From positions 107,192-171,191 of the forward strand of contig JH157156.1 in assembly GCA_000226015.1 (NCBI GenBank): DNA of 64,000 nucleotides, written 5' to 3'. Each line of letters begins with the position of its first letter. Position 1 is the stretch's first letter. The position numbers and the translations under genes are program-made. Origin of the DNA: Mnemiopsis leidyi. Taxonomy: Eukaryota; Ctenophora; Tentaculata; Lobata; Bolinopsidae. This document shows, in pieces, positions 37,801 through 49,800 of this stretch. Under the pieces are notes generated by a model. The model was not told where the DNA came from and made no database searches. It was given only the letters and a program-made list of their open reading frames with translations.

Positions 37801-40800
37801 CCCAGCTTCAGTTAACAAACTTAACTTCATGATGTAATTACGAAGCTTTAGATCGTGTGTTGTTTCTATTCTCTAAATGTGTGTAATTGACCTGCGGTGT
37901 GTGTAAGGCTCGTGTACAAACAATAATCGTCTGTACTGCCTGTACTTCGGCCTGAATGTATACTTGTTTTACAATGTATAATACATTGTACAATACCTTA
38001 TACATTACATAATTGAAGTATAGTACATTCTACATCACCTTGTACATTACATTGAAGTATATAGTACATTATACACAGAGCGTTTAAATGTTTGTAAGTG
38101 GAGCTGCTGTCTGGATTTTTGTCAGTTTATTGTCTGAATGAGGCATTTTGTGTTAGGAAAAGATTTCTTATTGATAAATTCATGTGTACTTACTACTCAA
38201 TAAGCTCAATGTCCACGTAGTGTTGGAATATTTGAATTTATGAACAGCAACTTAACGAAAGTAAAGATGGGCTAGAGCAGGCCAATAGGCCATGGCCCAT
38301 TGCTTCCTATTCTTCAACCATATTCCTTGTGTTGTTTTTCTTTTGTTCTCGGATTACAAACCTAAGTAGAATAATTTCATATTTCTTAAACCTAAGTAGA
38401 ATAATTTTATATTTCTTAAATTTAAGAGTAGTATAACATGTTAGTTATCTGTTAGCAGTGAAATATCTTTGACTAAATACTAAATTGTCAATAGTCAATT
38501 TAGTCAAGTTGGCATTTGACAAACCTACTAACATTACCCCTGTACAGGACAGTTTGGTAGCCCTGGGTATGCCTGAGGGAGAGAAGGAGCACGTGATCAA
38601 CATTTTGACGGCTATACTGATCCTGGGACAGATCCAGTACAAGACTGAGGGTGACGGGGTCGGAGTTAGGATCACTAATCCTGCTGTCGTTAAAGTATGT
38701 GCAGATCTTGTGTATGATCTTGTGTATGATCTTGTGTACAGATCTTGTGTACAGATATTGTGTCCAGATCTTGTGTACAGATCTTGTGTGCAGATCTTGT
38801 GTATGATTGAAAATCTAGCTTAGTTCTCTTAAGGTTAATAAATTGTTTAGAGTTGAAATGTCCCACGAGATAAATTTAAGCTTTAAATTTCAGTTTTCCG
38901 ACCAACACCAACTGAACTTCAAGACTATATATAGACATCTTGCACTAGAGTCATGGAATATTTAGAACTCTTCAATAATGATACGTGAACACTGCACGCA
39001 CATACCTTATCGCTAGAGACGCAATTTTACAGCGACATCTGGATATGTAGTCCTAAATACTTCAAATTAACGAGAAATATAAAATTTGTACATATCATAT
39101 TAAAATTGTACATCCTAAAACAGGTGATAGCGAAGTTGCTGGGTGTTACCAACTCGTCCATGACAGACATGTTGACGAGTACACCGCACATCAGTGGCAA
39201 CAGAAGTATCATGATGAACCCTCTTTCTTACGACAAGGTCTGGCTTTCTGGAGATCTTTAATTCAATTACAAATCCACAATTTGTGTTTTTTTTAAGATA
39301 TGTGAAATTTGACCTGGAAGTTACAGTATAGACTGTAGTGTGTGTGTCTCTTTATAACAGTTTACATTCCAACATTGGACACCTGTTTTTACTTCATGTT
39401 TTCGTAGTCCACGTCTGTGCGATAGAGAACTACCTACTTTACTTCGGTCTCTAGTCCCAACTCCACGTGCTGTTCTCAATATGACAAAGTTATCGAATAC
39501 TTACATCTTTACACTCGCTACTCCGTCAGGCGGTCTCAAAACGTAACGCGCTGGCGAGTTACCTGTACCTGCGTCTGTTTAACGAAGTACTGATGAGTGC
39601 TAACAAGAGTCTGGCCGGGGAAGATCCCGAGAAACAGACGGAGGAACTTTGTCTTACCATGGATATTGTGGACGGTTACGGCATCAAGTTAGTTTTTGTA
39701 CTTAAACCCAAATCATTGGACTTTACTGGTCGGATTATGTTGGTGTGAGATGAGAGTTTTATATCTGGCGCTAAGTCTTTTCCTAGAAAACTATCTTCTC
39801 TTAGTCCGTTATTTTCATCGACTCTCGTCAAGGAATAGGATCTAACTATCTGAACCTCAGGGGTGGAGACTCGAACAATTTCGCGGTGCTGTGTTGCAAC
39901 TACAGTAACGAGAAGTTACACCAGTGTTTTATCGAGAGTGCCCTGACGGCACCCCAGGAATTGTACCTGCAGGAGGGACTGGACTGGGATCCTATCAGGA
40001 TACCTGATAACAGGGGAACCATCGGACTATTTACTGAGCTTCAACCTGAGAGTCTTACTGAGGTAGATACACTGACATGACTGATTTGTAGTAGCTCAGC
40101 GAGTAGTTACTTAGTCTCATAGCAGTTCTGATTTGAATGTTACCTTTCTCTGTATGACTAAGAAAGTTTTAAACTATTACAACACTACAAAAACACCAAA
40201 TTTATTAAGAATGAATACGAACGTGTCTGTTCGAAATTATTTCGAGTAAAAAGTTCCCTAAAAGATCGCATTTCTTCAACCTCAGTGAATGAGAAACACG
40301 TGAAGTCAAACAAACAAACAAACAAACAAAAAAACAAAAAACAAACAGACAAACTAACATACTGTCCGCAGTGTATCGAGCGAGAGTGCAACAAGCCTGG
40401 CGACACTACAAACTTCCAAGCTGACGAGGCATTTGGAGGAATCTCCTCTCCTTACTTCATGTTGTCTCATGAAGTGGAGAACGAGTTTATCGTGAGACAC
40501 TACATTGGAGAGGTACCTGTCTTCCTTTTTTAATCTAGTTTAGTTTATCGTCAGGTACTAAATTGATGAAATACCTGTCTTCCTTTTCAATACTAGTTTA
40601 AAGTTTTATGGCAGGTACTGCATTGTGTAGAACTGGCTAATTTTTAGACATTTTATAATCGTATGTAAATTCAAGGACACTTGTGAGTGACGTTTACAAT
40701 TGTTCTCTATTTCACGTGCTTTATATATCCCAGAAGTTTGAGAATACATGCTCTCCTCATTCAGTGCTGAAACTTGTATATTTCGGTCCCTGTTATTCAA

Positions 40801-43800
40801 CCAAATGTAACTTACATCATGACATGTGTTCGTTGAGAATTTTAGGAATAGGACAATTAAATAATAATATAAGTATTAAGGCGACGATGCTCCATTCTAT
40901 AGTTGAAATTTATGTTAAGTCAAGTTTTTAACCCTTCAACAATCATGGCTCATCTTTTATCTGAAAAAAATATTCAAGCAAAATTATGGATATGGAAATT
41001 GGCTTTGGCGTATAGTATTCTCTAGGGAATTTAGTGCTGACAGCAATGCCACTTCACGAAGAAAGATTAAGCTTGTTTAAATCTTGTACAAGACTGTTTT
41101 AGGGGATATTTTTCGTTACAGCTGTTTAAGTAGATCGATTTTTCTGTTTTCATGCTTTCAAGAATATTTAATATCACAATTCAAACGCAATCAAGTATCT
41201 TTAAGTAAATTACATTATATGTACTGTTTGTATATACAGTCCTTTATTTTTTTCGAGGACCACCGTACCGGACACCGGTTTGTACCTGAAAGACCTTTTA
41301 AAAGTACACCAGAAAGTGTGCTACTTCTTTTCTTAAAAGTTTGTAGTCATGTAAGTGAAAGTAATTCCTGTGTCTTTGTGACAACAAGGGTATAAGAACA
41401 CATCGAGTTTATTTACGTGGTTTTTGCTGAGCTGGACACGATCTTACACTCGCTCCTTAGAGTAAGATGCCGCACAATGATTGTGTCACAATGCATATTC
41501 CTCTACGATCGTCGCTCGTGGCTTGGACTTTCAATTGAATTGAAAGGTTGAGTGTTGTTTGACTTCATAAGTTCATAGTTGACCTATATGTTTTGAGAAA
41601 TATCAAATATCTGCCATTATGCATGTTATACTGCATATCAACGACCTGTATGGCTGGCCAGTGGCCATGTAGCAAGGAGTTGTAACGTCCTTCCTTTTGA
41701 TTGGTCAGCAAAAAAAATCGAATTTTCTGGTTTAAAACCACAGTTGCAGATGTAACTACACTGTTATTTGTCCGATAGTTATGGTAAAAATAGATATTTT
41801 ACAAAAGATTCTTCAAAAATTTCCAAATTTGGGTTTTAATTTTTGATTATTGGCAAAATTCTTACCAAGAAGGAACCCCGGGCGGATGCCAAATACCAGA
41901 AAATCTTGGAAAACTAAAAATAAGCTCGTGGCGGATGCCAAATACCAGAAAATCTTGGAAAACTAAAAATAAGCTCGTGAATATTTTCACAATCTCCCTT
42001 ATCTCTCCAGGTATCGTACGACGCGACAAACTTCCACAAGATGGCAAAGACAGGACTACCGAAGGATTGTAAGAGAGTGATGAACAGCAGCAAACTCGCT
42101 CTCTTGCAGAGAATGTTCCCTGATGGGGCCCAGTCCGAGTGGATGAAAGGTTTTGTGTAGATTTTATTGCAGTAGATTTTGTGTAGCTGTGTAACTTCAC
42201 TAGGCTACCTTTGTCAGTCTGATCGAATCCAACATATCATTTTCTGAACCTGATCATAATTAGTTGCTAAATTAGTTGCTTCGATAATGCATGAATGGTC
42301 GGCTTCTGTCAGTTTTTACTTTTAAGTTGTATACACCTTATATTGATATCTTCCTCAGTAACAATTAACTTTTAAAATGCAACATTCCAAACTACCAGGT
42401 AAAAGCTCCATGTGTGTTGCTCAAGCCTATGTTGGAGCTATAGATAATCTCCTGAAGGACCTGAAAAACAAGTTTCTCTCGTTTGTTCGCTGTATAAAAC
42501 CAAACCTTTCCTCCACTCCACAGCTGTTTGAAGACGACATTGTCGAGGATCAAGGTTAGTACACGCTGATGACGTGACTGTATGTGTCATGAAGAGTGTG
42601 ATTACGTCATGGGGTGCGTGATTACGTCATAAGGTGCGTCATGATTTGTATTTTTTATTTACCTAAACGACACGTAACCGATTCTTTATCTGGCATTAGC
42701 GTTTTGTCGTGTTGCTGATTATGGCCTATAACTTGCTGACCTGATCGTTAAACAAGTCACAACAGTATTTCACTCGTATTGGAGAATAAAATTGATTTCA
42801 TTTCGGGAGTATATGGAACAATGACTTGTATGATAATCACGTTTTGCCGTTGATGAAAAGTGTCACTCTTAAAAGTTGACATGATTACCCCTTTCGGTAT
42901 AGCTTGAACCTGGCCTGGAACAATGGTGTAACAATTCGTTGGAACACACGCCGTGTTAACGAACAATGTGTACACGTCCTCATTAACCATGGATCAAGTT
43001 TCCCGCTAATAACAACACGCATTCCTGTACACGGGATATAACCAAGTTTGAATAATTAGTGTGATTGAACGGAACGCGCTCTTCTCCTCAACCTTTGATT
43101 AGTAACGCAGAAAATCGATTTGCGCGCGCACATGGGCGCGTCTGATGGATCTAATCGATCTGATTGATTTTTCTATTCAATCCAGATGCGTTATTAGTCG
43201 TTCCATCTACTATTTAGCGTCTAGCTCAATGTACATAACGTACGTTACCGATTACTCAATACTCCTGTCGACAAATTCTCTGTAAGTCACAGATAGCTAG
43301 CATTTTTCGGGTGTGTGAAGAATGAAGATTCTACATTGACTACCTTCAAAAACTCCTCCTTACTTCGCTCTGTTTCAGTGCGAAGCTCGTGTTTGGTGGA
43401 GACAGCTCTTATCAAACAGCGAGGGTTTGCCTTCAGTTCAGACTTGGTAGGGTTCGTACAAAGATACAAGTGTACCCACGAGGAGGACAGGTTTAGTCGC
43501 TGTGATGGAGACTGGCAGATGGCAGCCGACAGAATCTGTGGTAAGTTGTTCTGTGGCATTAGAATCCACCCTTGTTTACTGGATATGCATCATTTCGATC
43601 TGTTAATGTAAAGATTTATTTTATTCTTTGATTTTATGTTTATTAATTGATCCCCGTGGCCCCTGCAGCTCAATCTGCCTGGCTTGATTGTATAGTGGTT
43701 GTTTTAGTAAATTGATCCTATATTACTTCTAGGTAACCTACAGATCGACATGGACCTCTACTTCGTTGGTTTCACCTGTATCTTCATCAAGGACTCCGCC

Positions 43801-46800
43801 ACGGTCCTCTACCTGGAGAAGAAACGAGACGAGTGTATTGACTTCATCGTTACGAAGATCCAGCTGTGTTGGAAGCGGCGGTACATCAACAAAAAGTTGG
43901 GACCCCATCTTAGAGCAGTGAGAGAAACACTGGCTCAAGCTGATAGGACCAAGTAAGTAATGTTTTACCGTGTCATACTATATTTAGATAGGCCATTGGA
44001 CTGGGAAATTTCTGGCATTTTGGCTATTTGTACAATTTTTAGATGCTTTAAGCTCATTATCATCTGTTATGCACATAGCGGTATAAATTGTGGGTATATA
44101 ACGTCGCAATTTATTATATGCTGTTTGTTTTGATTAATTAAATAGTCAATAGATTGATATCATCGTAACACACAAAGTAGAAAATAATTAAGAAATTAGC
44201 CGTCAAATAAGTTAAATAAAAAGTTAGCCACATCTTTGAATCAGCTATCAGCCCGCATCATATTTGAATAAACAACACATAAAAATATAGTTTCACATAC
44301 ACAACATCAGAGAAAATGAATTGGTAAAACAAAATCCCGTAAATGAAAAAAGTCTTTATCAAATAAAATACTGGCTGCACCCAACTATTGGGATCAAACA
44401 GTTCGAACTGAAGAACACTCTGTTATCCTCTGTTTTCCCTAAAACCGGTCGACAGTTATGTTCTCTCTCCTGAATCAAACACCTCAACCTGATCCCCTCC
44501 TGCTCCATCTCCACGCAGAACATATCGCGTCTTCGCTCGCACTTCAAGCTGCTCACACAGTTGGTCCTACAGTTAGTCCACACTATACGGTTTTCTCTCA
44601 TGTGAAGTTCTACTCGACAGCTGGACAGCCAGGGCGTTCCCTTTGTTTGTAGTGTCTGACTACCCAACACGCTGAAAAGTTGGAGATAAGCCAGACGTGC
44701 ATCTGTTGTTGGCGGGATTGACACTCCAAAGTCTGATTTACACAGGGCTACCCAGAGTTCGGGTAGATGAGACAAAGTTCGTAGTTTCTGGTTAGTTTGA
44801 GAAAGGTGGAGGAGGGAGGAAGCAGGACATTGGTGTAGGATGTGGAGGATCACTTCTTCTGGTAGATTTATTAGAGATGTGGTGTTTTGGTGTGGTTCTT
44901 GCTGGGGTTTCTTTGCGTGTTTACATCCCTCTCGTCTTGTTATCATTTCGACTTCTAATTCAAAAAGGTCAAGTGATTTTGGAAAAAAAATATGATTTTA
45001 CTTTTAGGTATCCTTTGCTGGAGTCTCTAGGAAATTCTTATCAAAGAAATATACTAAAATCAGCTATATGATATTAGTTTTCAACTAGGCGACCTTTACT
45101 AAGACGAAGAAGCGCTCTTTGGTAGTAAAAAATTGCGGTTCTACCTTATACAAACTTAAATCGCTCAAAGGATCAAGGGCTCAAAACAAAAGACACACAC
45201 AATGTCAAATTAGTCCAGGTATTCTGCTAAACAAATGGAGACCGGTATTACATATGCTGATCAACTGAACAAAGCACAGTACATGCAGTCGAGGGAGTAG
45301 AATGGTAATGAGCGTTACACGCTTCAGAGAGATAGTGTGTAATCACGTGTTTCAAGTCTGCCTATCAGATGTGATCTCGCCCTATCACGTGACCTACAAC
45401 AACCAATCGCACGGCAAGGTTTCCAATTTTCGAGTTCGTAGCTGTAAATCGTGGTGGAGTCGGCGCAAGTGCTTGCAGAAAAGCAATTACCGCTCAAGCA
45501 CGCCTCAAAACGTTTAACTAAAAGCTAATCAGCGTCTTTAAAGCAGTCTAGCTTGCTTGGCCGACATCTATAAAACATCATCATGTACGAACTACCTACT
45601 ACTTTACGACACGTAAAACAACATTGGCTGTTAGTTGGACTATTTTCAGGACGGTTAAAAGTGCGACAGCCACGCCTTTCTAATCAGTAGTATCATGATT
45701 AGTGGAGAATAATCGAGTCGGCCAACTAATTATGAGAGGCCTATAATAATGATAATATGTTTTTAAGGATCCTCTTCATAAAGCGAACCTGTATACAGAC
45801 GATTGGGCTTGAAATTAGACCACTATTTTTTGTTACTGTAGTTACTTCTGATATACAATAGCAGTTTTGTCATTATTTGAACAAGTGATGGTATATTTGA
45901 GTCTGGTTTAGCCGGAATGTTGTCTTACCTATAAAAACAACCAAAATGTAAAAAACAGGCAAATAAAAAGGTGCACAAAAACGACGGCGAAAAACGTAAT
46001 CCCACAAAGTAGACCGGCAATCAAGAGGAAGCAGTAAAGCACACTAGACTGAGAGTTAAAGTAACCCAACCCTAATTGCAGGACACAGACCTTGAGGGTT
46101 ACCAGGATGTGTGGGTGTAAAAGTGAGATACGTATACACGCTGATATGTATATTGTATACGGTACAAGATTTGTACATTGTACACGATTTGTACATTGTA
46201 CATTATTTGTACATTTATATCAGATACGTATACTAGTAAATAAATTTGGAAATATTGTGAATGTCATCAAAACCGCTCAATCATTTGTCATTGCATAATA
46301 AGTAATTATGTTTGGTTTGTGGGATTACGAAACTAATTAGTTATTGTTCTGTTGCATCAGGATGTAGCCACATATCACTTAACGTCTAATTAGGTTTCAT
46401 TTTTGATTATCTTAATCACGAAGCAATAATTTTGCGTTAAGAAGCGAATCATTTGTGAAACTGTTAAATTTTTGTCGTAAAGTTTATCATCATTTCGCAA
46501 AACACTGTTCATATGCGACATCAAATTTTCAAAAAAAGAAAAGCTATATGTATACATTAGCATCATTATATTTCACAATATTTAATGGAAAAACACTGTC
46601 CACCAGATTTACAACATCTAACAAAAACACCCCAATTACAAACTCTGCAATGAGCTGACATCCCACACTGTATCCGCTCTAATAGCAGCCTGCATGTCCG
46701 TGTAGAAGGGTATCTGACTCCCCTGTATCGTCCTGCCGAACAGTTTGGTAGCACCCTTACAGGCCCCCTCCCACACCACCCCTCCCTCGCTCACCCGCAC

Positions 46801-49800
46801 GTTGTACCTGTACGTGCTATGACCAAACCAGCCCAGCTCCGTGTATTTAGCAGATATGTTGCGTGATGTGACGTCACGTGATGTGACGTCACGTGATTCC
46901 GTTCCGTCACACGGTGCTCCGTACGTCTGTTTCACCGACTCTACATGTTCAGCTATGTTGAGGGTTGCAGTTTGGGTGTTTTCAGTTTGGCAACTGTCCA
47001 AGTCAAACGAAACGACGTGACCCTCAGCTTTCAGGACGTGTATCACGTGTTCTAAATACCTCCTTTCTACCTTAGTTGTGTCCACCAGACTGCAGATATG
47101 TCTCACTGTTTTCAAACTAGGTTTGTTCAAAGCAACCCAAGACATGATCACCTCCATGATGTAGAAATCTGTTTGGAAAACCTTGCAGACCTGCACTAAC
47201 TCCTCCTCCGTGAACCGCCTCCATGACGTCATCAGATCCTCCTTGTTGTGTCTTAGTTTCAGTCCGCTGGTTTCTGATTCCTGCTTCAGGACTTTCTTGA
47301 GATTCTGTAAAATCCTCGCTTGTTCTTCCTCCAGCTTCATACCTTCAATCTTTCTCAGGAAAATCTCGCTCTCTGGACAGTTCAAGAACGCTTCTGCGTA
47401 CATTTCGCAGCTTGTATAATCGAGAAAGGTTCCCAGGATATCGTCAATGTTAGACTGATTTATCAAGGAGATAAAATGACTTAAAAGTTTTTGAGCTAGA
47501 GCTTTGTTGCTCATCATCGCAAGGATCACTTTGCAGTTATCTCGTTTACTTATCTCTGTCACAAACTGCTCTATTTCTGATTCAGAAAAGTTAGACAAAA
47601 TATTCTCAAATGGCCAGAAATAATCAAGGCTCGTGTCTTGATTAGAAGATTTCGCTAGTACGCTAGCATGGTAGCAAGTTTCTGTAAATCTTTTCAAGTT
47701 GGAACGGTTGATGACTGATGCAAGATATTGAAGTCCTTGTTCAGAAATGTCTGAAATACCAAACTGAACCCCAAACTTCAAAATGTCGTTACAATTTTCC
47801 TCGGTTAACTTCACACATCCTCCGTGTAAAATTGTCAAACATTCTCTAGCAAATTCGTAGTTCTCCAACGAAATTTCATCCTCTTTGTCGACTATCTTCT
47901 TGATGACATCACTATGTTGAGACAGTACGGCTCCACTACACTCTAAAATTCCTGTTCTAGTCACTACTTTTACCGTGTTTTTTATCTCATCCTCCAGAAA
48001 TCTTGTGAAATCCGTGTTCAACTTTATTATGCGGGCCGTCATTCAGCTTCACTTCAAAAGATTAATATCAATGCAAACGATAATATTTTTAAGTCCCGAA
48101 TTTCTTTAGATAATTTATACAATTGAGCAACAACGCGACATACATGTATATATATACTCAAAAGTTAAGCAAAATTCATGATAATAGCATGAGTTGATTA
48201 AAACTTCAGTACGTTGCGATAGTTTCTCAAGCCAAACTTATTTCAAATTTTTCTCAAAAACTTAAATCCGCGACGAAAAATTAAAATTAGACAACCTCTG
48301 TTGATGCTGACGACAAAGATAAGTCTATCAAATATACGGTTTCACATGACATAGAGATTACAGCTGTTGGTTCTCGGTCTATATTTAGCCTTATCTGGAA
48401 ACTTAATCTTGCATTACACTGAAAAGTGAATAAAAACGAACAAGAACTGAGAGCCAAATTCTTAATTAAACTATCAATTTCATATTATGAACAACTAAGT
48501 AAGTCATTACCACGCACTACATTTATGCAAGGTCAACATAACATCCTCTTCGTAGTCAATTTCCAATAATGTTCAATTGACCTGTCGTCTATAGCACTGG
48601 CAAAGTTGAGACTAATCTAGGAGGGAGGTCTGAACAAGGGACAGTGGAAGAGTCGTTTAGTTTGATCAGTTTGTGGTCGGTAAGAAATGGCGCATGTGTC
48701 ATGATTCAATTTCTCAGATTATTTCCAGCCCTCAGTTCGGCACTAGAACTACACGCACAGTTCCTACATCATATACCACGTCCGTTCTGACGGCGGCTTG
48801 AATGTCGGTGTAAAAAGGGATCTGTTTCCCGCCCAAACTCCTACCGTACAACATCTCCACTTTTCCTTTCTCGCAGAATATCCTCTGATTTCCGCTCTCC
48901 GCGTTTGGGTTTATCTCCACATTTATATCTTCCTGGTTTGCTAAACTGCAGTTGTCTGAACACAAGTTTATATCTTCCTGGTTTGCTAAAGTGCAGCTAT
49001 CTGAACACAAGTTTATACCTTCATGGTATGGTTCAGTGCAGCTGTCTGAACATCTGCTAAAACTGATAACTCGTCCAGCAATACTGTTCTTGGGTCTACT
49101 GTTGCCTTTGCCTGTTTCGTAAATCTTCGTAATAATTGTGGTTTTATTGAAATCTATCTTGTTGACAGCCGTAATGTCAGACCGATCTGAATGAGAACAT
49201 TTAAAAAATACAACACATCCCTCTGTCCTCAACACCCTCGTTACATGACGAAGATAATATCTATCTAGTTGAGATACGTCCAACAATCTACACAAGTGTC
49301 TAACCACACTTGGATCAGGTCTCTTCAACGTAACCCAAGACAAGAGGACTTCGACCAGGTAGAAAGTTGTTGGGAAGAATTCGCAGATGTGACGGATATT
49401 ATCCAATGTTAACTGTCTCCAGCAGAACAGCAGATGTTTCTCTGTGGTAATCTGGTCACGTGGCACAGCATCACGTGTTGTAACAGTATAAAGTGGTACA
49501 GTATCACGAGGTAGGGTATTACGTGTTTGCAAAGAAAGTGAGAAAGTCTTTGTTAGTTGTTTAAGGATTCTCCATTGTCCAACAAGAAGACTCCAAACTT
49601 CAATCTTCTGAAAAAACGTTATAACGTTTTGTTTCGGGCACTCTGAAAAAGTTTCAAGGTACAATTTTTGGTAATTGTTCTTTTGGAATGCCTCAAGTAT
49701 CTCCATGATATTGGATCTGTCTATCAAAGATGTCACTGTCATTAGAAGTTTACCTGCCAAAACCTTGTTCGTCAGCATGCTCAGCATTCCATTGAATGAA

